DNA of 64,000 nt, from assembly GCA_963169105.1 (NCBI GenBank), contig OY720637.1:56070964-56134963 (forward strand), given 5' to 3'. Positions 54,936 through 64,000 of this stretch are shown piece by piece. The notes under the pieces are model-generated. The model was given only the letters and a program-made list of their open reading frames with translations. It searched no databases and was not told where the DNA came from. The translations under genes were made by a program, and so were the position numbers. Numbering within the stretch: position 1 is the first letter of the stretch; the number at the start of each line of letters is the position of its first letter. The stretch is from Ceriagrion tenellum (lineage: Eukaryota > Arthropoda > Insecta > Odonata > Coenagrionidae).

Positions 54936-55692
54936 ACTTCCTGTGTTCACAGGGTTGTGATGTAGGTCCACTTCTATCCCTTTTGTATATTAACAACATT
55001 GATGATGTAGTAGAAAGTACCCTACAACTACCTCAAACTTTGACTATTCAACTAGCTCTCCAACATACTACTGTAGATCAGATCATAAGAGTAAAATAAA
55101 ATAAATAAATTGTAGAATAGACAGGTTTAAAATGTTTTTCTTGGAATCGATAAGACACCGCATTGGATCCGTTAAGACTTAGAAGTAAAGTAGCTAACAT
55201 GCAGTGTAGCTGATTAATTGATGTGCTCCCTAATGCACGTTTCTAAATCTACCGCAGAGGGCTAACACTAAGATTTGCGTGTTCCCTGCATGACTCTTGT
55301 ACCACATTTACGTAGTCGCGTTTTAAGCCCTGGTTACCCAATACATTAACCCGTACATGTTAATGTACAAATGCATGAACACGTGAATGGACGTGAAAAT
55401 TAATCGAGTAACCACACTAACTTGTACGAATGCATGAACAGGGAAATAGAACCTGTTCTATTTGGTTCATGCATTCTTTCATGAACTTGTACATGAACAC
55501 ATACAGGTTAATGTATCGTGTAACCAGGCCTTTAAATTAACTTAATACTTTCTGTAGCATTTGTAGCATACCTTTAGTTTGGTGCTTGTTGGTGAGAGTT
55601 AATTTCTACACTGTAGTGTATGTTGGTGATAAGTCACCCCCTGCAATCACCCTTGAGGTGGCCTGCAGGGAAGTATATAGATGTAATCTATC
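54936..55692 (+). mobile_element. CR1-like non-LTR remnant interrupted by a MITE
   Basis: A short RT block (CDVGPLL-SLLYINNIDDVV-like, near 54955-55015) lies upstream, and the family's hairpin tail (CCCCCTGCAATCACCC with GGTGGCCTGCAGGG, then GTATATAGATGTAATCT) lies at 55610-55692. The MITE at 55326-55531 sits between them. The rest is too decayed to read. Confidence 0.5.
55326..55531. mobile_element. MITE with AGSCCTGGTTAC ends
   Basis: The inverted ends AGCCCTGGTTACCCAATACA and (complemented) AGGCCTGGTTACACGATACA continue as ATTAACC-GTA about 45 bp inward. TTA (or TTTAA) flanks both sides, so a PIF/Harbinger-type 3-bp or a piggyBac-type TTAA duplication are both possible. ATGCATGAAC words recur inside. 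Confidence 0.65.
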
Positions 55693-55829
55693 AGATCAAG
55701 ACCGATATTTGAGGAAGCTAGAGTAGGAAAGGAATGAGACGAGGATTCACACATATTCCCTTGATATATTATGTCTCAATCAAGAAAATAGTACATGAAA
55801 GTCTAAGGAAAGGGTTCAGGCAAGTGTAT

Positions 55830-56470
55830 AAAAGGAGAAAGAAGCAGCATGCTGCATTTTGCTGATAACACATCCAATGGCAGTACAGACTTATGGAGAT
55901 CTCATGAAGACACATCATGATTCTAAAAAGCTGATGATGAGGTTTGCTCAAAAGGTAATCAGGACAATACAAACTAGGGTAGTGGTTATTGGAAGAAGAC
56001 ATGAGAGAGAGACAGGTAGTAAAAAGGGTAATTGGCAGCTGGAAGAGGTGAGGAATTCTGCTAATTGGGAAGTAAAATCATCAGCAATGGAAGAACCATA
56101 AAGGGCAGCAGGTCAGCACAGGCAAAAAGGGTATTCTCTGATAAGAAAAATCTGACAGCCAGAAACCCAATCCTTGAGGTAAGGAGGCACTACATCAGGA
56201 CATATATCAAGAGTAACCTTCTAAAGGTAATGAATGCAGTAATAAAGATGGGATTGGAATGACTCCAAATGTGCTGTGACAGCATGATGATAAGATCAAG
56301 TTCATCCACAGATAAACAGAGAGGTATTGAGAAGAAAGGGAAATGAGAGAAATCTTATAAGAACCCTGAAGAAAAGAAGGGAGAACCACATCGCACATTT
56401 AAAAACATTTGTGTCAAATAAAGACATTCACTGAAGGGAGAGTATGCAGCAGACTTTATTGCCAAAGAAA
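55830..56470 (+). mobile_element. Decayed RTE-like ORF2 fragment
   Basis: Two frames together give the post-RT blocks of RTE-type ORF2: a GSKIISNGRTIK block, then QAKRVFSDKKNLTARN, then RRHYIRTYIKSNLLK. Stops and a frame change are present. No flanking repeats found. Confidence 0.55.
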
Positions 56471-56874
56471 TAATGCTATTCAAGTGCACTATAAAGGCAA
56501 GCCATAAAGGTAATATTGCAGCTGATTATTGGTCTCCTCAAATATAAAAAAACTGTAAATTTCTCAGTGTTCAAGGTAGACTTTGGCCTAGTGGAAGGTA
56601 ACACTGTGCACATGCTTTTATGACATTTTTTTCCAGCAGTCATTGATGCTAGCTCCTATAAAACTGTCAAAATTCAACATGAGAGAAAGAAACCTCCAAA
56701 GCTTAACACATTGATTTTCCCTCCCTCTTGATTAAATGATCCCTCAGTATTCTACGGAGTGCAAAACAATGAGGGATCTGGATTCAAGGGTCAGTGATGG
56801 CTATTGATTTTTCCTCTTTGGAGTTATCGCACCAGGGTTGATAACTTCCAGTGACAAGGGCATTCATTCATTAG

Positions 56875-57165
56875 TTGTTCAATCCTAAAATCGGTTACTG
56901 CACCCATCACCCTTCCATGTCTAATGCTAGTTCCTTTACCTCCTGGTATCTCTTCCTATATACTTCCCTCTTTATTTGGCCACTGAACTTATTCCTGGGT
57001 CTTCCTCTAGGTACTTTTTCCTCTATTTTGCCTCCAATTATGTTCTTCACAAACCCATTGTCTCTCAGGGTTTGTTCAACCCATCTTGTTCTAAATTTGT
57101 CCTACACTCTTCTGTAAACTTCATCATTTTCATTGTCTGTCCATTTTATCTTCAGGATGTGACAA
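56875..57165 (-). mobile_element. Decayed RTE-like ORF2 C-terminal end
   Basis: The minus strand reads ILKIKWTDNEND, then WVEQTLRDNGFVKNIIGG, KIEEKVPRGRPRNKFSGQIK and a YQEVKELALDME end, the usual close of RTE-family ORF2. It points opposite to the fragment at 55830, so it is a separate insertion. Confidence 0.65.
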
Positions 57166-57169
57166 GGGC

Positions 57170-58690
57170 ATGATTGAGATAATGGAGGAAGTAGGCAGTT
57201 TTTGTATGGTAGCTCATTCAGCAATGAATCACGCAACGCATGAAACATTCTCCTGTGTGTTCACAAATTCATTATATTCAACTAACTGTTCAATTTTTTT
57301 CAAGAAGTTATGAATTCCCATTAATTGAAATGAGAAATTATTCCTCCATTTCTTTTAGACATTGAACTATAAATGACAAATCTTCTTCACAGCATGAATT
57401 AAGCTTACCATCGCTTAAATCATGTTTTCTTGTGAATGAGAAACCTAATATTCCCAAAATAGGAATAAAAGGCACTTTAAGTATCATTAATACTGATGCT
57501 TATTCCTTTAAATAGCCCTAATTGATGTTAGAGGTAATTATGACTAAGAGGCAGCCAGCTAGTGATAACCTAGGAGCTGGAGACCGAGAAATAAATATTC
57601 CATCTTCTTCAGTATTAGTGTAAAGACCTAAAAGTCTATTATGGGTAAACATTAATTTCGAAACACCAAGTAAGAGCTCCAGTGCCTCAATCAGCCCACG
57701 TACTCAAAACTCATAAAGTCCACACACCATCAGGCAATGCCTCAAAGGTAGTTCTCACTAATTGAAGGGAATCACATTTCGGCTATGGAAATTTCCGGAC
57801 AAATTCCTCATATCCCGACTTTTACAAGCCAATCACCTATTTCCATGACTTTTCCAGGGTCTCCACGCCTAATGCAACCCTGATCAAAGAATCGACTGCA
57901 GACCTAAATAAAATTAATACCACTTCATATGAAATGCTTGATGACAGGTCATTAAGGTAAAACGAGCACTTAGGGTGCTGAAGTTACATTTCTTTCCCAC
58001 ACCAAGAAATGGCTATGTAGGTGGCATGGACGTAGTGTAGTGATGGAAAATGGTAGGCACCCGTTCATATTTACCAGAGATCAATTGATTTATGGCCAAA
58101 TAACAAAATTTATTTCTGGTGTGGTTACATGATGGATGTGCCCATTGGGAGTGCTTAAGTGAATGCAAAAACACATGAATTAGGTCAGTGTCTACTTCCT
58201 GGCAATGCAATCGCAGTCATTCAATTCGGGATGGATGCACGACGCATTGTGTATTCTGGCAATAAAATAAGACAGGTGTTTTAAATTGTTGGCATATGAA
58301 CGACTGTGAATATCCTTCAGGAAGACGTGGCACTCCAGTTCCTCCACCTAAACGAAACCATAAGTTTAGAGAGGTCTTAAGGAACCTGATTACTTTCATG
58401 CCTCATATCCTTAGTATCAGTTAGTGGGCAAAGCTTCTGTCATAATTAATCCGAAAACAAGAGCAATCAATACCCAATTTTCACAAAACCGATATCCGCC
58501 CATCCTTGCCAAGTTTGAACTAATTTGAATTACTCAATGATATACTTACGTTCAAACACTATGATTCAAACTTCGATAATTTACGCAGCTAATTATACAC
58601 ATTGATATTAAAAATCCCAGAAAACATTAACATTAGCTAAATTAATAGCAGTAATGAACGTTTTAATTTTTTTAATCCGTAAGTTCCGCC
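57170..58690. other. Intergenic, nothing recognised
   Basis: No supported gene or repeat boundary. Short frames on both strands lack domains. Confidence 0.5.
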
Positions 58691-58998
58691 TACTACGCCA
58701 TCTTCTTTCATTTGTTCCATGAACAACCAATCGCGTGAACCGATAATTCGATCGTTCCCGAGGAGGGCCTCCAAGCGGTTCGATAGTAACGTTCGTTCAC
58801 GACCGAGATGGCGCAATTACCCCAGTGCGACTTGTGAGATACCGAAACTGCGAAACGAGTGATTGAAGTTCGATATCTATCTATTTGTCAAAAGTTGATT
58901 CTGGATTGAATATCGCGGTAAATTTGTAGTGATTATTTACACTCTTGAAAACGGAGCAGTGTTTGGAAGGAATAACTATGTGGAAGTTCGTTGTAAGG
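58690..58998 (+). promoter_or_regulatory. CpG-rich promoter-like region of the BED-finger gene
   Basis: Local rise in CpG before the gene. It contains two GCCAT-core words in opposite orientation (ACGCCATCTT near 58695 and AGATGGCGC near 58806), as bound by YY1/Pho-type factors, and two GTTCGATA words (58778-58785 and 58868-58875) that share six bases with the DRE site TATCGATA. A donor-like AAG/GTAATT at 58998 hints at a non-coding first exon. Confidence 0.35.
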
Positions 58999-59160
58999 TA
59001 ATTTTCCATGGTGTAATTGAGGCTGTTCGTCCATTTTGAAATTCACGACTGCTACTAAATGTGAAGTTTTGGATGGGACTTTACCAAAACCACCGGTGGG
59101 ATGTGCAGCCCAACGTCTTATTTGGCAGTGATATCTTTTGAATAATAGGGGACGACCGTA

Positions 59161-60321
59161 ATGTTCGCAAGAATGCTAGAAGAAAAGCATACTTTCACCT
59201 ATAAAAAACTTGTGGTGCCTATGTCGATGCGAAGCATCTATTGGCGGTATTTCGGTTTCCCAGCTACTGACGAAGGTGATATTTTGACTAAAGTGAAAAT
59301 TATTTGTGTTTTGTGCAAGACTCAGATTTCGTATAATCGTAATACGAGTAACCTTCGGATGCACCTTCAAAACAAGCATCCGCAAGAGTTAGCCGAGCTA
59401 GAAGCTAATGCGCCCCCTCGTCGCGCTCCTTCTGATCCCAAAGAGAAGAGAGCTCAGAAAAAGGCTATGAAGCAAAATACGTTTGAGGGTCCTACACACA
59501 TTTACACTACATCTGCCGACGGGACGGTTCAAATAGATGGCGACATTCAGTTCTATACTACTGGAAGTCCATCCTCGGTCAATTTGAACAACATGTCCAA
59601 CATGGACGGGATGGGGAATCAAAATCTTCGAGTGTATCTTAAGTCAAATCCTCAAATGACTGATCAAAATGTTGCAATTATTCTTCCTGAAGAAAACATG
59701 AGCACTCAAAGCCAAAGCATGGTGGACGGGAAGTCAGTATCTGATGCCATAGTGGAGTTTGTTGTGTTGGATTTGCAACTTCCAGATGTGGTGGAGGGTC
59801 GTGGTTTTCAAAGATTAATTGCTACGTTGAAATCTCCGTGCGAAATACCCAGTAAGAATAAACTTGAAGAGGAATTAATTCCCAAAGTTTATGACACTTT
59901 TCGTGAAGTGGTGTACGCCAATGTCAGTGCTGCTTCAGAACTCGGTCTTAGTGTGGAAGAATGGACTTCTTCTAACGGTCAGGCGTATATTACGCTTGCT
60001 GCCCATTATCAGAATCAAGAACCGGAGTTGGAAAGGAAAGTGTTGAGCACAGTTCAATGTTCGCCAAATATGGAGGCTGGGGGCTGGTCTGCTACGTTTG
60101 ATTCTTTATTTCAAGAGTGGGGAGTTCAGTGTGATCGTGTAACAGCTGTCGTGGCGGCTACATCCAGAGAAGATGTCTTGATGGCCTTAGAAGCTAAAAA
60201 TATGTCAGTTGTTCCATGCCTGATTCATAGCCTCCAAGAGAGTGCTGCTGCATGCTTTCAGCAACCCATTGTTTCCACCATAATTGCTAAGTGCAGAGAT
60301 GTCATTACCCTAATTCTTCAG
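59161..60321 (+). CDS. Dref: BED-finger gene coding exon 1
   Basis: 387 codons: BED finger, basic linker and the first half of the transposase-like core, ending ...VITLILQ at CAG with donor GTATGT. Translation past the donor adds only CKR before a stop, supporting the splice. Confidence 0.9.
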
Positions 60322-63246
60322 GTATGTAAACGTTAATGTGCTTGATGTGTGAAGATCATAGAGGGAATAGATGTTATAATTGATGGGCATATTTGCATTT
60401 CACATCTCTCCTTAAGTTGTGCAGTCATTGTAGTATTTACCTGGTGTTTAAAAAGTGGTCCCCAAAAGTTATCACAGTCCCCGTTAATATTGAAGCTACT
60501 TCACTTGCTGATTATTGTTATTGTAGACCTAATGTTTATTCTGTTATCCCTCTATTCCAAACCGTTATTATGCCCTTTCTTAGCCCTTTGTAGTGCATGA
60601 AGGTTTTTAAAAAATTACTTTTAATTTGAATATTTTCAGAATGCTGATTTGGGTGCATCTCTAAGGGTTCAAGAACAAATGCATCAGTTAGAAGAAAGAG
60701 CTCTGCTACTCGATTACCCAAAGGCTTGGGCTAGTACTTATGTAATGCTGGAGAAGTTCTTGGAACGAGAGAAAATTCTTTCAAATTTTTTTGCTGGAGA
60801 AGATGTTGAGAATGTTACTGGAGAAAGATTCCCCCCTAATGTAGTTCTGACTCCAGAAGAGTGGGCAGTGGTCCGAGATGTTGTGATTGTACTTGAGCCA
60901 TTTAAGGTGAATATGTATTTCATGTATTTTTTTCTATGACTATTGTATAAAATTCATGAATTAATGGAGATATTTTTACCTGTGCAGGCTTAGTTGGAGC
61001 TAATGACTGTCTATATATCAAGTTAACTTTATTTACATCCTATAAATCTCCAAGTGATTCACTGTTTTATTCACTCTCTGACAAGAAAGTACCTATTGTA
61101 CCAAACAAGCTCTCTCTGCGGCAGGGAAGTATTAAGATTTCACATGTAGATCTTGGTCCCTGCCATGATATGCAGAATGTTTAGCAATGAAAATTATACT
61201 TGATGATAATGTTCCATCTCATTGATCACTTAGAGGCGTCCATCAGTGAATGATTCATACTATGTAACTAAACATTCTGAGTGAGATGAAGTATAGAGAA
61301 AGTGGACTTGAATTGAAAAATTGAAAATCTATTATTAATGTAATCTATCTAAACACATTATTAAGTTGTAGTAATGACTTTGGGTGTGGTGCTGTCTGTG
61401 GTGTATTGTCTTCTCCTGGGTCATGGGCTGTATGACATTTTGATGCTCATATATGGCATTATCTTCTGGGCAATTGAGCCTAAAGACTCCTTCATAATCA
61501 GTACTAATCTGCACCCAGGTTTATAATTGAGCTGGTTGATTTTTTCCTGCTTGAAATTGTAATTACAGCATAAATTTTCTTTAATGTGTGTGACAGGTTA
61601 CCATCATGACCCTGAGTGAAGAAAAAACTCCATTGATATCCTTGTTAAAACCATTATTATGGCAACTTGTAAGCACTCATCTCAAGACTAAGGACACCGA
61701 TTCAGCTGTGGCACGAGAACTGAAGGAAGCTCTTTCTGAGTCACTCTGCACACAGTATAGTGATACTGAAGTTAGTCTTCTTCTTCAGACTGCGACAACA
61801 CTTGATCCTCGCTTCAAGTTGCTACCATATGCTACTGAAGATGAGAAAACCGTGGTGGAAGAACATATAAAAAAGGTTCTTGTCCGAATCTCTAGTGAAG
61901 AAGAAGGATCCCGAGATGATGAAATTGATTCTAAGGTATACATCACTATTTTTCCCTTTCCATGGATTGAAACCATGCACATCTGGCTCTATTTTATATT
62001 AAGTAACATTGCTTGCATGAAAAGCTTGTTGATTGTCAAATTATTTGCATTGAATTTAAGCTGGAATATTAAAACTTAAACTAAGCATGACATAAGTTGG
62101 ACGTGATATTACTTTATGAATGCTTACCATTTCCTCAACGATAAATTATGTTTTTCTAAATTACCAGAGAGAAAGTTTATTTAAAACTCAATCAATAATT
62201 ATGCTTGGCAATAATTAGGATGGCTGTTGCATGATCTGCAGTCATGTAATGCTCTAGGAGATCTTTGGAGATTTTGCTCCTGCATGTTTGAGGTTATCAT
62301 TGTGACCTTTCCCCCTCGGTTCCTCTCTCTAAAAAATGTCACCATGTAATATGTTGATGAAAAGTGTTCAGCTTGCTTAAAAAACATATTATCAGCAGAA
62401 GTAAATGGTTTTAAAAATCAACCATTAACCTTGTGATGTCTTTGAATGGGCTATGTGATTGCTGGTTAAATGAAGCCTTAATGTTAATTAAAAAATAAAA
62501 TAATCTGCTTGTACAAATATATTATGATTTTAAATAGGTGGTAAAGAAACTTGGCAAAAGCTGCTTTTATATGTTATACTTAGTGTTGTAAGCATATGCA
62601 TTCAATCTCTTTCAGCTTGTGTGTTTGATGGCCTTGAACTTTTCATCAATTTGACCACTTTATTACTTCTCTTATGGGTTGAAAAGGTATTATTTTAAAT
62701 TATTTCACACAAGTTTTCAGCATGCTGGAGAGCCCGGCTTTATTTATATTTTTTCCTTCCACGGAAAACTTATCAAAACATTTTACAAGAATCATGTCTT
62801 GATATTTGTAAAATTTTCTGTGCCTACAGGTCAGGATCATCATTGGGGAAAGTGGATCTAGCAGCAAGTCTGTAGATGTCAGCAGTGGAGATGAGCCCAA
62901 GAACAAGAAAAGTCGCTTATCTGGAATGGAGTTATTACTGGGAGACTTATGCTCATTGCGTAGTGGGATGCCTGTTGAAGAGCGTGTTGAGTTAGAGTTG
63001 GTGCAGTATCATTCTGAGTCGCCAGCTCCCCTGGATACATGTCCTCTTGCCTGGTGGGCTGGTGCAACTGCTAAATGCCCTCGACTGGCTAGAGTGGCTC
63101 GTCGATATGGCTGTGTACCTGCTTGTGTGATTCCTCCTCAGAGAATACCTCTTGAAGCTCAGGTTCTTTTTGACGTGCGTCGAGCTGCAATTTCACCAAA
63201 CACAGTGGATAAACTCCTATTCCTCAATGGAAATCACAATGTGTGA
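59161..63246 (+). CDS. Dref: BED zinc-finger protein, DREF/ZBED1-like (whole gene, four coding exons)
   Basis: Joining 59161-60321, 60640-60906, 61597-61935 and 62830-63246, all in phase 0, gives 727 residues. By family knowledge this is a nuclear DNA-binding transcription factor derived from a hAT transposase. The BED finger spans about residues 25-75, with aromatic SIYWRYFGF and zinc ligands C49, C52, H68 and H73. A basic linker (91-105) follows, then a transposase-like core (about 195-580) with WTS at 268-270 and the CxxH pair C353/H356. The C-terminal hAT dimerisation region (about 640-727) has PLAWW (661-665) and VDKLLFL. The first catalytic Asp, expected two before the Trp, is Glu266, and the second Asp motif is replaced by VVAATSRED, so it should be catalytically dead. 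ATG 59161 follows an in-frame TAG. DREF identity is inferred from domain plan and length. Confidence 0.82.
60640..60906 (+). CDS. Dref: BED-finger gene coding exon 2
   Basis: 89 codons between acceptor TATTTTCAG and donor GTGAAT. Encodes RVQEQMHQLEERALLLDYPK ... TPEEWAVVRDVVIVLEPFK, a standard hAT-core helical segment (LDYPKAWASTYVMLEKFLE). Confidence 0.9.
61597..61935 (+). CDS. Dref: BED-finger gene coding exon 3
   Basis: 113 codons between acceptor GTGTGTGACAG and donor GTATAC. VTIMTLSEEKTPLISLLKPL continues directly from ...EPFK of exon 2, as in hAT proteins. LDPRFKLLPY, another family hallmark, lies in the second half. Confidence 0.9.
62830..63246 (+). CDS. Dref: BED-finger gene coding exon 4
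   Basis: 138 codons plus TGA, after acceptor TGCCTACAG. It has a Ser-rich and basic start (SGSSSKS, KNKKSR), then the hAT C-terminal dimerisation region with DTCPLAWWAG, CPRLARVARRYGCVPA and ISPNTVDKLLFL. The open frame beginning at an in-frame ATG at 62926 is part of this exon, not a separate gene. Confidence 0.9.
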   Translation, partial: VRIIIGESGSSSKSVDVSSGDEPKNKKSRLSGMELLLGDLCSLRSGMPVEERVELELVQYHSESPAPLDTCPLAWWAGATAKCPRLARVARRYGCVPACVIPPQRIPLEAQVLFDVRRAAISPNTVDKLLFLNGNHNV

Positions 63247-64000
63247 TGGTGAGTGAGATGAAGCACTTGCTGAAGACTGCAGAAGCAATGGAGACTAATT
63301 ATTGGCTCTATTTGTACTTTGTATATACCGTTTCAATTTTTGCTTTTTTCTGTTCAATTTTGTAATTGCTCAGAAAGCTAAAATTGAAATAATTTACTTA
63401 AAACAATGTTACTTCGATCAAGGCACTTACACCATTTTCTAATGAAGCTATCACTTGAAAGAATATTTAGGTTAAAATGAAAATAGAAACAAAGATTTGA
63501 GCGAATGTTTAATAATGGGATGTACAAGTGATGTAAACATTAGTTGACACAATTAATACAAAACTCTTCAATTTTCTCTTGAATCTTTGTAAAATAGTCT
63601 AATAATTTCTCATCATAATAGATTATAATGGAAAACAGAGTTCAAATGGACTTCTTATAAATTTATTTGTGCCTTATGCTTCAATATGAATTTGGAGAGA
63701 CTGATGTCCTAAATTAAGAGAATAAACTGCTATCACCTTGACAAATAAGAACTTTAAAGGGGTGCTCATACATTTGTATTACATAACGTTTGTTAAAACA
63801 GCTTCAGAGGAAAGCTTGTGTGAACTTGCATACAAGGCAAAATTTTAGGTAATTAACAGTTAAAATGGTTACAGCTTTCATTGTCTATTTTTGTGTGTAT
63901 GTTACTGCATATTTATTTTACCAGCCTAATGGTTTCTCAAAGAATAAGAATCATTTTCAAGTCAATTGCTGATGAAGCATTTCTTTCAAAAACTATGTCC
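63247..64000 (+). other. 3' UTR and flank of the BED-finger gene
   Basis: AT-rich, no coding potential. AATAAA at 63721-63726 is the best polyadenylation signal, giving a 3' UTR of about 500 nt. Confidence 0.5.

Noticed and set aside
60349..60600. Short hydrophobic frames between BED-gene exons 1 and 2
   Set aside because: They lie in an intron with good splice sites on both sides and have no domain.
62926..63246. Separate small gene of 106 codons
   Set aside because: It is the end of the last exon of the BED-finger gene; the frame opens at the acceptor at 62830 and carries the family's C-terminal motif.
1..64000. CRISPR arrays, operons, ribosome-binding sites
   Set aside because: No regularly spaced repeats with unique spacers. 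The gene structure is eukaryotic.

Overview
The window reads as chromosomal DNA of an insect with a large, repeat-rich genome. It is AT-rich, has two spliced protein-coding genes with GT-AG introns, and carries many decayed insect-type transposable elements. The species cannot be named from the sequence. There is no sign of prokaryotic organisation and no CRISPR array.

Gene 1 (+, 2644-41023) is a complete r-opsin, best read as Rh7-like, in three coding exons: 2644-3209, 36502-36632 and 39888-41023. Together they give an uninterrupted frame of 610 residues. Exon 2 is only 131 bp and encodes the first intracellular loop, TM2 and first extracellular loop. It was found by reading the 36 kb between the outer exons, and both splice phases fit. 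Intron 1 is about 33.3 kb and is filled with decayed non-LTR fragments, tRNA-derived SINEs, small inverted-repeat elements and a hAT-type element with a perfect 8-bp target duplication. Intron 2 (3.3 kb) holds nested inverted-repeat elements.

Between the genes lies a complete Ty3/gypsy-type LTR retrotransposon (43763-50067). It has two 434-bp LTRs that read as identical, a GTAT target duplication, a primer-binding site matching the 3' end of tRNA-Leu, gag with two CCHC knuckles and an unbroken pol in the -1 frame. A textbook -1 frameshift signal joins gag and pol: slippery TTTAAAC, a 6-nt spacer and a perfect 9-bp hairpin. Just after pol is a 37-codon ORF for a possible single-pass membrane micropeptide. 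Around the element are decayed non-LTR endonuclease and RT fragments and several small inverted-repeat elements.

Gene 2 (+, 59161-63246) is a four-exon, 727-residue BED zinc-finger protein of the DREF/ZBED1 type. It is a domesticated hAT transposase that keeps the BED finger and the C-terminal dimerisation region but appears to have lost catalytic acidic residues. A short CpG-rich promoter-like stretch precedes it.

The two genes have no obvious functional link. The main points for follow-up are the frameshift signal, hammerhead-like RNA motifs with a compensating stem II at three loci (25.2, 26.3/26.6 and 41.9/42.0 kb), the signal-peptide-like N-terminus of the opsin, and two perfect long hairpins.
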